DNA of 64,000 bases from Isochrysis galbana (GCA_018136815.1 CM030939.1:4023419-4087418), one strand, 5' to 3'. Counted from the first letter of the stretch, positions 29,836-40,509 are shown. The notes: generated by a model from the sequence alone, not told the origin. A program made the numbers and translations.

Positions 29836-31585
29836 GCCGATGCACATCGCGCCGTGCCCATACAAGTAATCACAATCGAAAAGCGCCGACACGGCACCCT
29901 CCGGGGGGACACGCGTCGCGGGAAGCAGGGAATGTTACGCTAGTCTACATTTAATTTTAAAATAACGCTATGTGTACAACTGTGGACATTCGATCGCTCA
30001 ATTCGACTCATGTCCCACATTTGACGGAACGACACCTTGACGACTCTTCCCTGGCCTGCAGCGAGTCACCTACGCCTGTCGACCAGGCGCCGACATCAGC
30101 TCCAAGTATGGCATACACATACAAATCTCCCATGCCAGCCCACCGAGAACGGCGGCGACCATCGAAGCCGTAGTGTCCGCGGGGTTAGAGGCAGCCTTAG
30201 CAACCTTGGCGGTCTTGGTGGACTTGGAAGTAGTCGCCGGCGGCGTCACGGCGGCGACCGTGACCGACGCTTGTTGTTGGCCAGCGCGGGCCTGCTCGTA
30301 CGGGCTCAGGTAGCGCTGGCAGAGGTTGACGCACGAAAGGGCCCTCCGACTCGTAGGAGGGGTCGATGCCTTCGCCCTCCGCTCCCTCGTTCTCGCTTTC
30401 CTCGCGATCCTTGTACTCGTTGTCGCAGGTCGTGGCCTCGTTGCAGACGCCCTCGGGCGGCGCGCGTGCCCCGCTGTTCAGCGGCAACGAGATGCGGCCC
30501 GAGCGACGACGCTTGATGGCACCTTAAGCGTGGGAGGGAGGGGATGTGAGAGACGGATGCGCCCCGCGCGCGGGGGGGCGGGCCCGAGCGGCCGTAGGGG
30601 CAGCGGCGAGGGGGGCAAGCGGGCCAGCGTCGCCTCGCCCAACACCTGGCATCCCTTTGCCTCGTACTCCCCCCCCCCCCCCCCCCGCGCGCTCGCTCGC
30701 GCCCCCCCGCTCCCGCCCCCCCGCTCCCGCCCCCCGCCCAATTATGTAGGAGCCACCCGCCCCCGCCCACCCAAATATGTAGCAAATATGTCGACATATT
30801 TATTTCGCGAAATCGTACCCAAATATGTTTTACGATATGTTGATATTCCTGCCTACCCCTAATGTCGTCTGAGGGCACCCGCTCGTCCTCGGCTCCCCTG
30901 TCGCGTGCTCCCCCCGCCCCCGGTAGCACGCATCCCATTCCGCTGAGGGGCTCTGTATCTCACATGTTACATACATCAGCCCCCCCACTTCCACACGCCC
31001 CACAGCCACAGCTCCACTCCTCTCTCCACAGGTGGGCTTAAACCCAGCGAGGAACTAGTGAAACTAGCCACCAAGCTGAAGGAATAGCACATAGCACACG
31101 CTGTTGAGAAACCCAAGAAGCAACAAAACAAAGGCGAATAAGCCGGCGAAGCAACGACCAAGGGGATCACTAGGGACACCACGAACCTGACGCATCCAAA
31201 ACAAGCAACGCGAGTCCGGGTGGACACGCACACCAAGGGCAATGACTCAAAAGGCAAAAGGCCCGCCCGGCCCCCACACTCCGAACCAGGCCTTAGGTAG
31301 CGCACCAAGGCCGGACCCTGGAAACCGAAGAAAAAGGAAAGAAGGAGGGCAGGGAAAGAGGTGGGGAAAGGGAAGTTAAGGGCGGTGTCGGTAGTAAAGG
31401 GAGATCCCGTCAATAGTAGGTGTGTAGCCCAGAATCTTCAGATGTTTTTTTTTAGAGAAGAGTGGAGTGTAGAGTAGAGAGAGTAGACGAGAGGAGCTCT
31501 ACAGTAGCAAGTAGGAAGTTCGTGAGTGTACGGCCAAGGCGGTCGCGGACGGAGGAGCGCACGCGGGCGCGCGGGTCGCGGGCGG
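29836..31585. other. Intergenic region with repeats and degenerate coding scraps
   Basis: 29985-30045 (ATTCGATCGCTCAATTCGAC, CATTTGACGGAACGACACC) recurs at 59155-59210. The minus strand of 30080-30300 holds a short Ala/Thr-rich frame (SPYEQARAGQQQASVTVAAV) next to an acidic frame (EESENEGAEGEGIDPSYE). It may be a decayed gene, but no start or family is evident. 30670-30745 is poly-C. 30770-30850 repeats AAATATGT. No other gene is seen up to the QSOX start. Confidence 0.45.
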
Positions 31586-33504
31586 ATGGGCTTCCTCCGC
31601 CCTCTGCTGTTCGCCGCCTCTCTCGGCTTTCTTGGCAGCGGCACATGGGGTTTATACGTAGGGGACGCGCATGTGCTCACCCTCCGCGACTTCACCCCGC
31701 TTAGCGCTCAGCCCGACACCCTCTTTGCCATCGAGTTTTACGCAGGCTGGTGCGGACACTGCCAGGCGTTTGCGCCCACTTGGTCCGCCACGGCCGCTGC
31801 AGGGTGCGCGGCGGCTCCGCAGCTAGTTGTAGGTGCGGTCGACTGCGCCGCTGACTTTCTCCTCTGCCGCTCGATGGGTATCGATGGCTACCCCACCGTC
31901 CGTGTGTACGGGCGTGGGCTCACGCCGACCGGAGTGACGCTCTCCCAGTGTGCCCATGGCTGCCCCAGCGCGATCCAGATGCTCGACGCGATACTGTGGA
32001 CGGCGCGCACTGCCTTTGATCAGGCGTGTGCAGCAAAGCCGATGCTCAAACGCCCTCCGTTGCTCTCTGATCATCCGCCCGTCACTCCGCTCACCGGCGC
32101 GCGCCTCACCGAGGCTTCTGCTGATCAATGTGCTGCCACAGCGTCAACCTTGCAGCAGCAAATTCAACTTGCGAAGGACTTCGAGCCGCCGGCCGAAATG
32201 CGGCAGCGGCCCGTGCCGATGGGCGACGTCACCTCGGCCGTCGTGTACGGCGTCCAGCGTGAACTCGTCAAATCAGACCTCGGGGCGCCAGGGTCGGAGC
32301 GGCGGGCGGCTCTCGACCACTGGTTGGCAACGCTTGAGGCTCTGCTGCCAGGCCGAGGCAATCGCGAGAGCATGCGCGAGCTGCGCCGGGCTGCGGCTGC
32401 TCAGGAGAGTTTGTCGCCGTTAACATGGGAAAATGTGATGACGTCGGTGTCTGAGCCCCTGCTACCCGACGGCGGGGTGCCAGGCGGGATTGGATGGGGG
32501 GCTTGTCGTGGCGCCACCGCAAGCGCGCGCGGGTATCCTTGCGGTCTCTGGCTGCTCTTCCACACGCTGCTCGCGCAGGCGCGCACCGACGGTGAAGCCG
32601 GTGCTGCGCTGCGTGCGATTCGCGGATACGTCACCTTCTTTTTTGGCTGCACTGGCTGCACGCAGCACTTTTTGGCCATGGCTCGTGCGCAGGAGGACCC
32701 GCTCGACGCGGCGACACTCACCATGGTAGATGCCAGGTTATGGCTTTGGCGTGCACACAATACGGTCAATCGAAGGCTGAATGGCTCGCTGCCCCAAGCG
32801 GTGAGCTGCTGCACTCGGATAAGGGGCATTGGTCAGGCGAAAGGCGGTGGGGTGAGCTATGCTCCTGGCGGCGCCGTACGCCCCTTGCGCGCCAAGTGGC
32901 CTCAAACGGTTTCGCCGTTCATGTCTGTCCTTGGTTCTCCGCCCTCTCGCAGGTACTTCGCCTCGGTCTCCCAAAGCTGCAATGGCCCATTCAGTTAGAT
33001 TGTCCGCGCTGCCATATACCCCCCTACGCCTGGAACGCCTCGGCCGTTGCTTCCTACTTGCACGGCACCTACTGCCACCCAGAGGCTAGTGTGCGCAGCT
33101 GCAACGACCCAACCGGCGGCGCTTCCACGACAGCACTTGCGGCGGCGGTAGCTGGTCGACTCGCTTTCGGAGGGGATCTCACATCGTACCTGCAGCTGGA
33201 GGCAGGGGAGGTGGCCGCGGTGAGCTCGGCATTCGAGGGCGCGCTTGGCGGCAACGACTTTGTGTACATACTGCTAGGCGCCGGCTGCGCATGCTTGGTC
33301 GTGCGCTGGCTCACAAAGGGATCGGGGCGGCGGCAAAAGACTGCGAGCTCATGGGTGCGAGTGAATGTAACATCATCGCCCACGGACCATACTCGACATG
33401 GATACAGTTGGGCACATGGTGCCGTTCCACGCCACTCTGGCGACGTGGAAAACGAGGTCTGTTGCCTTTTGAAACATGAGAGGGGCGCGTTGGAATTGCA
33501 GTAG
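31586..33504 (+). CDS. QSOX: Quiescin sulfhydryl oxidase (QSOX), two exons
   Basis: 588 residues from exons 31586-32800 and 32953-33504. The intron (32801-32952) starts GTGAGC, ends TCGCAG and is phase 0. A signal peptide (MGFLRPLLFAASLGFLGSG) leads into a thioredoxin domain with WCGHC (residues 55-59). The Erv/ALR flavin domain follows, with the C355-TG-C358 redox pair (FFGCTGCTQHF) and the WLWRAHNTVNRRL helix that contacts FAD. A third pair, C422-PR-C425, lies in exon 2. A membrane segment (about 508-525) precedes a short basic tail. The enzyme passes electrons from protein thiols to oxygen, forming disulfides in the secretory pathway. The last 60 residues are unusual, and a further 3' splice is possible. 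Confidence 0.82.
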
Positions 33505-34664
33505 ATGGCGAAGCCGCCTTAGACACTAAGAACTTACCCATGCACATTGTTCGGATTCTGGGGTACTTGCGCAACGCCTTCTTTGCGCACCAAGCCATGC
33601 GTGGTGCCCTCCGCCTTCCTTCGTGTGGGCGGGGTCTGGAAGCCGCGTGGCATCGAGATTTCTCTTGTGACGAGTCTTGCACACAGTGAGGATCATCACG
33701 TCGAGCTTGAAACCAAGCTCTCTCCTTCTTCGGCCTACCATGATCAATGAGCTCTAGTCCTGATGCGTCATTTGCCCCTACTCTAGCGTTCACGAGGCGT
33801 GCCCCGGCAATCGCCGCGCTTACACCGCGAACAAGACCATCTGCCCATGGGGTGTGATCTATAGGCTGCGCGAGCGAACTAGTGCGGTCGAGTAGTGGAA
33901 CAAATCTCTATTGTGAAGAGCTGCACTATCACTTCTTGGCAGCCCGGCCACTCAATCTTTTGACTGTAGACTGCAGTACGTGTTTTCCACCTCCCCCCGA
34001 CTAATCTTTAAAAAATTCTTGATTCTTGAAGACCGCTATGCTACTAGTGACTCGCATTCGCACACGATCGCGTCACCATCGCCTATACCAATACCACTAC
34101 TCTCCCTTCCGCTCCCCCCCTCGTTCCTTTTTCTTCGGTTTTGGGGGGTCGGCCCATGTACACTACTTTGTTTGGGCCTCGCGTTGGGGGGAGGGGAGGG
34201 GCAGGGGCTGGCCTCATGAGTTTGTCTTTGGTGAAAAAAAAACTTCTGAAGATTCAGGGCTACACACCTACTAGTTACGGGACTCCCCTTCGCTAACTAC
34301 ACCGCCCTTATCTTCCCTCCCTCCACCTCTTCCCCTGCCCCCCTTCTTTCCTTTTTCTTCGGTTTCCGGGGTCCGGCCTCGGTGCGCTACCTGAGGCCTG
34401 GTTCAGAGTGTGGGGTCCGGGCAGGCCTGTTGGATTTAGGCGGCTTGCCTTCATTTGGTCTCCTTTCCCTCAGGGTTTCTTCCCCTCCCGTGGGGACTCT
34501 GGCCGAGCAACATCAAATACAAAAAAGCTCGGTCCTAGGACACCGGGCCTAGCTCACCATGAGGGCGCTCCTGTGAGCAAGGGGATGCATGGTTACTAGT
34601 GCGTGCCCCCGCCCTCGATGAAAATTCCAGCGGCCTCCTCGTCACGCATGACGTGGACCTCTCC
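33505..34664. repeat. Intergenic repeats, two family-2 copies and a SpoU-locus fragment
   Basis: 34080-34180 and 34245-34410 match the repeat at 28310-28485. 34437-34495 (GGCGGCTTGCCTTCATTTGG, then CTTCCCCTCCCG) is an inverted copy of 23696-23752 in the SpoU-like fragment. No gene is recognised. This marks the left edge of the virus-like island. Confidence 0.5.
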
Positions 34665-35300
34665 TCACACTTGTCTTGAAAGGATCGTCTTCAATGAGTG
34701 CATCGGATGTATACCGCACTCCTCGTGTGTCAGCTTGAACTTCTTTTCGATGTCGTAAAAGCTGTGGTACGGGTCAATGTACCCCTGCTTCTTTTCGAGC
34801 ATGAGGTAATGCCTACCGGTCTTATCGATGGCGTAGGGATACGGAAAGTCATTCGCTCCTACAGGCGATACGAATGCGACGATCTCGTCGACGGCCTCAA
34901 ATTCGAACACTTCGATGCCCACGAAGACGTACTTGAGGTCGCCGATGTAGAAGAGCAAAGAGTTCCCTGCTTCATTGAGCTTGTTCACTCTGTCGTACCC
35001 TCCTGACAATACAGTCAATGGGCAGAGGTGGCTGATGCCAACAAACACGTCCTCGCACACGAACGCGTGATGCGAGGCTTCGCCGTGTACATCGACCAAG
35101 TGCCTACCGTCATCGCGCTGTGCAACGGACGCGACAAAGCCCACGCCGCCATTGTCACGGGTCGCGTACTTTTGGACACCGGGTTCAGGGGCGAGAATCC
35201 TTCGCCAGTGCTCTTCGAACTCGTGTATACCTGGGTCTCCCGTCTCAGGTGTGGGAGAGCCATGGTAAAGGAGCGACAAGGCAAGGTCTCTATGTGTCAT
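34665..35300 (-). CDS. Hypothetical protein resembling NCLDV proteins
   Basis: 211 residues, intronless. The C-terminal half contains IGDLKYVFVGIEVFEFEAVD, then VSPVGANDFPYPYAIDKTGR and HYLMLEK. From memory this block (a tyrosine-rich beta region with SPVG-ND-PYPYAID) occurs in uncharacterised proteins of large DNA viruses of algae and amoebae; I cannot run the search to confirm. The N-terminal half is unfamiliar. It is the last of three minus-strand genes spaced about 60 bp apart. No function is assigned. Confidence 0.5.
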   Translation of the reverse strand: MTHRDLALSLLYHGSPTPETGDPGIHEFEEHWRRILAPEPGVQKYATRDNGGVGFVASVAQRDDGRHLVDVHGEASHHAFVCEDVFVGISHLCPLTVLSGGYDRVNKLNEAGNSLLFYIGDLKYVFVGIEVFEFEAVDEIVAFVSPVGANDFPYPYAIDKTGRHYLMLEKKQGYIDPYHSFYDIEKKFKLTHEECGIHPMHSLKTILSRQV

Positions 35301-35362
35301 TTATGAGCACGAAACGAAAAAAGCTTCCGTGAGCGCCTTTCACTTTGTTCCGTGCTCGCCAA

Positions 35363-35731
35363 TCAGTCATCAGATCTGCAGGTACCACTACGACACGTGT
35401 ATTCACCACAGCACTCCGAGTTACTTTGGCACACCGACCCTGGCTCGCGGCATGGCGTCTCACACACTCCCTCGTCATTGCACTCAAGTCCTTCACAGCA
35501 CTCGTCGCCATAACTGCACCCCCCCCTTTTCTCGACACACGGTGTGACGGTACGGCACTTTTGGTCGGAGCACACGAGATCGTGACAACAGTCTCCATCG
35601 TTTGCACACTCTCCATCCACATCCTTGCATCTGTCTGGCTGCTTCTTCGTGAGTACCAACGCGACGACGGTGGCGGCGACCACGGTGGCGACGACCACCG
35701 CGAGGGCAATCAAAAGTCGTTTCGACGGCAT
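35363..35731 (-). CDS. Single-pass membrane protein with cysteine-rich repeats
   Basis: 122 residues. The basic start MPSKR precedes a membrane segment (LLIALAVVVATVVAATVVALVL), then three cysteine-rich modules of the type C-x-G-x-C-x-x-x-x-D-C-C-x-x-L-x-C (GECANDGDCCHDLVC, GGCSYGDECCEGLEC, SVCQSNSECCGEYTC). This spacing resembles knottin or colipase-like disulfide folds, so the repeats should lie outside the cytosol. An ATG 18 bp upstream (35749) is an alternative start. Its neighbours 63 bp and 65 bp away are on the same strand. The family is not recognised. A structural or surface role is a guess. Confidence 0.55.
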   Translation of the reverse strand: MPSKRLLIALAVVVATVVAATVVALVLTKKQPDRCKDVDGECANDGDCCHDLVCSDQKCRTVTPCVEKRGGCSYGDECCEGLECNDEGVCETPCREPGSVCQSNSECCGEYTCRSGTCRSDD

Positions 35732-35796
35732 ATTTACCCATATGCCCATTTTTTTTAGTCCAACGTTCGGTTCGAAACAAACGCGATGCGCTTGCC

Positions 35797-36252
35797 TCAT
35801 GGGGGGGAGGGGGAGTCTCCTGAGTTTGCATTCGCTGTGGATAATCGCTTGGTCACGGTCCTGATGACAAAGACGACCACCGCCACGAGCGCGGCGACGA
35901 CCCCAAGCGTGACCAACAAAGCGGTCAGCATTACTTTGTCGAAGATGAAGCGGAGGGCCAGCTGTGTTGGTGTTTCCACCGAGTCCGCACTGCACTCGAC
36001 GTGGAGCGAGCGCACCGGGTGCGTCCACCCGATCGCCTTCAGGTCGACTTCTTCACGGCGCTTGTCTTGTGCTTGCGGGTCGTCTACCGACGGGCCGTGT
36101 ATGGTCGAGCTCACGCCTTTGGAGTGGGGCTCGGAAAAGATAGTCATTTTGCACCCCATCCTCGCAGATGCCTGCTTGGGGTCCTGGAGGTTCACCTCGT
36201 ACTTTCCCGTTCCAAAGCCATTCCTATCGACGCGCCCGGGGGCGTTCCCCAT
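35797..36252 (-). CDS. Small tail-anchored membrane protein with N-terminal MGN
   Basis: 151 residues. The start MGNAPGRVDR fits an N-myristoylation signal only loosely. One strong membrane segment (about residues 108-132, MLTALLVTLGVVAALVAVVVFVI) lies near the C-terminus and is followed by a short basic tail. The soluble part is unfamiliar. It is first in a three-gene minus-strand cluster with 60-65 bp spacers, a spacing far tighter than in the host genes of this window. The family is unknown. Confidence 0.5.
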   Translation of the reverse strand: MGNAPGRVDRNGFGTGKYEVNLQDPKQASARMGCKMTIFSEPHSKGVSSTIHGPSVDDPQAQDKRREEVDLKAIGWTHPVRSLHVECSADSVETPTQLALRFIFDKVMLTALLVTLGVVAALVAVVVFVIRTVTKRLSTANANSGDSPSPP

Positions 36253-37087
36253 TGTTACAATTTAGGCTCGCACGCACACGGGAGCGCCTTTTGTTTTTGG
36301 GCTGCTTTATTTTTTTTGGGGGGGGGGGCGCTTGATTTTTTGACGCGGGTGGCTGCTTGGCCGCCGCCGCCTCCCTCTCTCCTGGCGCGGCGCACCGCCA
36401 GCTAGGGACCTGTAACGAAACACCTGACTCGGCAATCTGTCAGATTTTCAGCCACCTCTCCAGGAGGGTAAAGTATCGGAAGGAATGGAGGAGGGAGTCT
36501 ATCTGCGTTGGGATTCGGATGAGTAGAAAATCATCAAGCCCTGGGCCATCAGGGGTGCGAAGCCGCCATATCGGGGAGGTCTCTAAAAAAATGTGACCGT
36601 GAATACAACACACAAATGGAGGGCTTGGTTGCACATCTCTCGATACAAATCGAGAATCATAAGGTGATTATAAGAGCTAGCGAAGAGGGTATAGAAGCAT
36701 GCGATCGCGCGATTTATCTATTAAAGAATGTGAGATTGACTTCTAATATATTTCAAAGGAACTGTTCTGAGGGTGCTTCATTTTTTTTTGGTGGGGGGTC
36801 GCTTGTTTTTTGACGCGGGGTGGAAAGCGCGCGCAAAAAGCGCGCGCGTTTAGCTCGGGCTCTCTCTCTCCTGCCGCCGGTTCTCTCCTGCCCTGTCGCC
36901 GGCTCTCTCCTGCCCTGCCGCCGGCTCTCTCCTGTCCTGCCGCCGGCTCTCTCTCCTGCCGCCGGCTCTCTCCCCCTTCCCTTCCCCCTTGCCCTCCCCC
37001 TTCCCCTTCGCCTGGACTCGCGGTCGAGCGCGGCGGCTCGGAGGCACACCCCAGGGGACCCCAGACGGACCGTCCAGGAGAGGAGAG
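36253..37087. repeat. Intergenic with a duplicated T/G-run element
   Basis: A T-run followed by G-run, CGCTTG, T-run, GACGCGGG occurs at about 36309-36352 and again at 36780-36824. 36850-36980 is a CT/GCCGG imperfect tandem (GCCGGCTCTCTCCTGCC repeated about six times), immediately 5' of the acetyltransferase gene. The A/T-rich 36600-36770 contrasts with the flanks. No gene is supported. Confidence 0.5.
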
Positions 37088-37672
37088 ATGCAGACGGGGG
37101 AGGGAGACCTGTGCGGTGAGTGGCCGGTGGATGCGCTGGGCGGGTGGTGTGTGGAGGAGGAGCTGCGCCTGCCCGAGTGGCAGGCCGCGCGCGAGAGTTT
37201 GTCGCATCTGACGCACCGGCATCGGTACCTCGAGTTGCGTTGCGGCGCAGTGGAGGTGGAGCTCCGTTGGTCCATCGTTCCGCGGCGGGGGCTGGAGGGT
37301 CCGCTGGACATCGACATTGTGCAGATGGTCGTGGACGCTGGCCACCGGCGGCGTGGGCTCGGCACTCGTTTCTGCATCAGCCTGGCCTTTCTCGTCGCCG
37401 ATGTGTTCGGGAGGGGTGTGTACTTGGAGCAGTGCATCACGCCGTCCAGCCATGCGCTCGCGCTCCGTCTGCTGAGGATGGGTTGGTTTTCGCACCCGAT
37501 CAAGTCGGAGCCTTCGGTGCTCGCTCACTTCCCGCCCGGGCGGCGTGCGCCTTCGTCGCCGCTCGCCTTCACGCCGCCGCCGCGCGCGCACTTCGAGCAG
37601 TGCGATGTGTGTGACGGCCCGGTGCGCCCTCCGGCGGCGTGTCGGTGGTGCGCGGCGCGAGAGCGTGGCTAG
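37088..37672 (+). CDS. GNAT-like acetyltransferase with C-terminal zinc ribbon
   Basis: 194 residues, intronless. IDIVQMVVDAGHRRRGLGTRF is motif A of the GCN5 N-acetyltransferase fold: a beta strand, then R-x-x-G-x-G for acetyl-CoA pyrophosphate. YLEQCITPSSHALALRLLRMGW gives motif B, with the usual strand then N/S-x-x-A helix. The C-terminus carries CDVCDG...CRWCAARERG, two CxxC pairs that should bind zinc. The substrate is unknown. The combination of a small GNAT and a zinc ribbon, and the location in a compact intronless block, suit a viral gene, though cellular origin is possible. Confidence 0.6.
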   Translation: MQTGEGDLCGEWPVDALGGWCVEEELRLPEWQAARESLSHLTHRHRYLELRCGAVEVELRWSIVPRRGLEGPLDIDIVQMVVDAGHRRRGLGTRFCISLAFLVADVFGRGVYLEQCITPSSHALALRLLRMGWFSHPIKSEPSVLAHFPPGRRAPSSPLAFTPPPRAHFEQCDVCDGPVRPPAACRWCAARERG

Positions 37673-38786
37673 GTTGAGGTGTGTGTGTGTGTGTACGGGG
37701 TGTGACCCGGGCGGGCGGTAGAGTGAGGGCGACTGGGTGTAGCGCCAGCGCCGCGCGGTATGAGTGCGATGAGGGCGGCGTCGACGGCGGCGGGTCGGTT
37801 AGGTGTGGCGCGGCGCATGGAGAGCGCTCCGAGGAGGGACGAGCGAGAGCTGTGTGAGATCCATCGCGGGTATAAAGTAACGTTATGTGCGAAAACGCTA
37901 AGCGGACCCAAAACACCATTTCACTACAGACGCCTGAGCATAGACACTTTGGCGGGTTTTGCTTGCTGCGTCAGACGGGCCCTTGCTGCGTCAGACAGGC
38001 CTTTGTTGCATCCGACGCCCTTGCTTTTTCCCTCCCAGACTAGCCTGACCACCCGTGTTGGATCGCATCTCCGATGAACAAGTACCGCCTCATCGTCTCT
38101 AGTTCACGCGCTTGCCGTTCCTCGAGCTCTCTCTTTGCCTGCTCGTGCGCCCTTGCCCTTTCCATTGACGGGCTGCTTGCTGTGGGCTGCTTGCTGTGGG
38201 CTGCTTGCTGTGGGCTGCTTGCTGTGGGCTGCTTGCTGTGGGCTGCTTGCTGTGGGCTGCTTGCTGTGGGCTGCTTGCTGTGGCCTCTCGGAGACAGTTC
38301 CGCGCGTTGGGAGACAGTCCCCCCTGCGCGCGCAGGAGACAGTTCCGCGCGTTAAGAGACAGGGCAGGGAAGCGTCAGGAGACAGTTCGCTCAGCTCCCT
38401 CAGCGCCGCCCACCACCGCCCTCCACCGCCCTCCACCGCCCTCAGCGCCGCCCTCAGCGCCCGCCACCCGCCCGCCCTCAGCGCCGCCCACCCGCCCGCC
38501 CTCAGCGCCGCCCACCCCGGCCCGCTCCGACCCCAGGGCTCCGACACTCGACCGACCCTCCAGGCGCCTGTCACTCCGTCTGCTCCGTCTGCTCCGTCTG
38601 CTCTTTCTGTTCTCCGTCTGGCTCCATCTGCTTCCTCCACTTCCTCCCTCCGCGCTCTCTCCCTTTTGCCTCTTTCTCTTTCTCCCTTGCCTGCCCGCCC
38701 TTCGCCCCTCAGACCGCTCCGATCCCCAGTAGCCATCTACCCGTCCATCACAGTTTCCATCCACCCGTTCTTGACCTCTCGCCGCT
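37673..38786. repeat. Intergenic: promoter-like box, 14-bp tandem array and proline-coding repeats
   Basis: 37850-37935 shares a box with 41336-41402 (see regulatory entry). 38170-38281 is eight perfect 14-bp units of GGGCTGCTTGCTGT. 38290-38360 repeats GGAGACAGTTCCGCGCGTT. 38400-38520 repeats CCGCCCTCAGCG, and 38575-38620 repeats CTGCTCCGT. No stable gene is seen before the ATG at 38787. Confidence 0.6.
37850..37936 (-). promoter_or_regulatory. Promoter-like box shared with the region upstream of 41322
   Basis: On the minus strand, GCGTCTGTAGTGA, four bases, GGTGTTTTG, one base, GTCCG and then a GCAC-TA/TATA-like stretch occurs here and at 41336-41402. At 41336 it sits directly upstream of an intact gene. 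Here it is followed only by a 21-codon frame (ATG at about 37865), so this may be an orphan promoter left after gene loss. Confidence 0.45.
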
Positions 38787-39345
38787 ATGTCCAAGCGAGT
38801 CCACCTTGAGGAGCAGAGTATTGTCGCTGATTGGTCGAGCGTGTCGATGGGGCGCAATGAGTCAGTCCTGATTGTCGAGTACAATACCTTCGGGCGTGGT
38901 GTCTTCATCGCATCCGACGAGTCTCTTCCGGCGCCCGCTCGTGCCTACCTTAAGCATACCTCCGGGCGAGTCACGATTGAGCTCGTCGAAGAACGAGTGG
39001 AAGGTCCGCCCGGCTTTGATCCCTTCGTACGCCTCTATTACCTCGAGCATGGCCGAAAGAATGGCGACAAGAATGGCGGCGAGGAAGTCGGAGAGGAAGA
39101 CGGAGAGGAAGACGGAGAGGAAGACGCCTTCGCGAGCTCCACCGGCTTCAACGCGGACGTCACCCTGGACGCGCCCCCCACCTGGCGTGGCGCGCGCCGG
39201 GCGGGCGCTGGCTCAACTTCTCCTACTCGGCGGACCTCGTGGGCCCCAACAACTGGGGGTGGGAGGCGGTGCGCGCCACCTGCGCGGGCGCGCGGCTCTA
39301 CACGTACCCGACCACCTCCTCGAGCTGCGAGGCCCCTCGGCGACG
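38787..39345 (+). pseudogene. Broken acidic protein joined to unrelated fragment
   Basis: The ATG at 38787 opens a credible protein of about 130 residues (MSKRVHLEEQSIVADWSS, VLIVEYNTFGRGVFIASDES, acidic GEEDGEEDGEED repeat). After about 39190 this frame becomes arginine-rich nonsense. Another frame then reads GRWLNFSYSADLVGPNNWGW, EAVRATCAGARLYTYPTTSS, which looks like genuine coding sequence up to about 39345, where the minus-strand kinase fragment begins. I read this as one or two genes damaged by a frameshift and a rearrangement. No family is recognised. Confidence 0.4.
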
Positions 39346-39932
39346 CCCGCGACGACCTTACGCCGGTTGGCCGGCGCGAGGAGCGACTTGGGCGTGCAGA
39401 AGGGGCCGAGATCCGAGTCGAGTGGCTCGAGCTCGGCGAGGACGGCGCCGGCGGGCGTGAGGAGCACCCGGCGGAGGCGCACGACGTGTTCGTGGCTGCG
39501 CGAGGCGGAGAGGGCGCACAGCTCGCGCATCCAGTCGCTCGCGCCCGAGGGCTCCTCCTGTGTCGACTTGAAGAGCTTGAGGACCACGGGCGCGTCGGCG
39601 CGTCGCGCGCGGAAGACGCGGCCGTAGGTGCCCTCGCCGATGCCGACGGCCTTCGAGTATCCGAGCTCTGTGAGCGCGTCGCGGATGGTGGTCTCCTCGG
39701 TGGCTGGCGTCATGTCCTCCCCTTCGTCCTCACTCTCGCCGCGAGTCGCCCCAAACTGAGGCGAGGCGCGGCGCGCAACACGCGCTCCGCGCACACATAA
39801 ATAGAACAGCCCGAGCCGAAGCGCGCACTTCGCGCACACAGGGTAGAGGAGGGCGCACAGGCCGGTCAAAAGCAGACCGAAGGGAGCCAGCGGGGCGAGG
39901 AACGCCCAGGCCCACCCCACTTCACCGCGCAT
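39345..39932 (-). pseudogene. Truncated protein kinase (N-lobe only) with membrane anchor
   Basis: The ATG at 39932 starts a hydrophobic N-terminus (WAWAFLAPLAPFGLLLTGL), then the kinase N-lobe: GIGEGTYGRVFRARR (glycine loop), VVLKLF (ATP lysine), MRELCAL (helix C glutamate), hinge LEPLDSDLGPF, and RRKVVAGVAEG (helix E). Where the HRD loop should follow, the sequence turns into material belonging to the plus-strand fragment. All of the C-lobe, including catalytic and metal-binding aspartates, is missing, so no activity is expected. The breakpoint is near 39345. Confidence 0.6.
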
Positions 39933-40178
39933 TCACTGGAGGGGCCAGGGGGGAGGGCCGGGGGGGGGGGTATCCAATCTGACGCGCCCCGACCGCGCGA
40001 TTTCGCGCGCACACTTCCGAGGGGGGGGTGCGTGCGCGCATATGAGCGTAGGGAAACGCGCACCGCGCGCAAGGAATGGCCCCCTGTAGCAAAAGAAAGC
40101 GCGCATGCGCGGTCTCAGATTAGTTTGCGGAAGGCGCCCATGTACCATCTCCCTTTTCCTCCTCTCCCACCTCATCGG

Positions 40179-40505
40179 ATGGCCGACGACGGCCTCGTCT
40201 ACCTGCTTCAGCAGTGCCTAACGCACTCCCCGCTGTCGACCTCTCGCCCGTTGCGCCGAAACGCGCCCCCGACGCCGCCTCGCGCACCCCCTCCCCCTGC
40301 GCCCGCCGTCGTTCCACTCGCCGCGACGGTCGCCACGGACCTCAAGCACCAGCGGCTCCTCCGACGCTGGACTGTGACCCAGCTCGCCGACAGGGCACGC
40401 CTGCCCGTCGAGCTCGTCGCGCGGATCGAGCTCGGCCAAGGCGACATCCCTGTCGACGCCGTCGTCCGCCTGCAGCACGTGCTCGCGCGGCGCCTGCTCC
40501 CGTGA
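40179..40505 (+). CDS. XRE-family helix-turn-helix protein (MBF1-like)
   Basis: 108 residues. The N-terminus is proline-rich and disordered. Residues 55-105 form a Cro/C1-type HTH: LKHQRLLRRWTVTQLADRAR, LPVELVARIELGQGDIPVDA, then VVRLQHVLARRL. The pattern (start helix, T-x-x-x-L-A turn, E-x-G) matches multiprotein-bridging-factor-1-like domains, found in eukaryotes and in several giant viruses as likely transcription cofactors. The stop lies 4 bp from the stop of the convergent gene at 40510. I prefer this ATG to the one at 40140 because the intervening residues are low complexity. Confidence 0.65.
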   Translation: MADDGLVYLLQQCLTHSPLSTSRPLRRNAPPTPPRAPPPPAPAVVPLAATVATDLKHQRLLRRWTVTQLADRARLPVELVARIELGQGDIPVDAVVRLQHVLARRLLP

Positions 40506-40509
40506 CGGA

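Noticed and set aside
38170..38281. Possible CRISPR-like array
   Set aside because: The units are contiguous without spacers and the genome is eukaryotic; it is a simple tandem repeat.
38074..38809. Cys/Leu/Ala repeat protein (LLAVGCLLWAACCG)
   Set aside because: It is just the 14-bp tandem array read through three frames; a 14-bp unit cannot keep one repeated peptide, and no upstream gene supports it.
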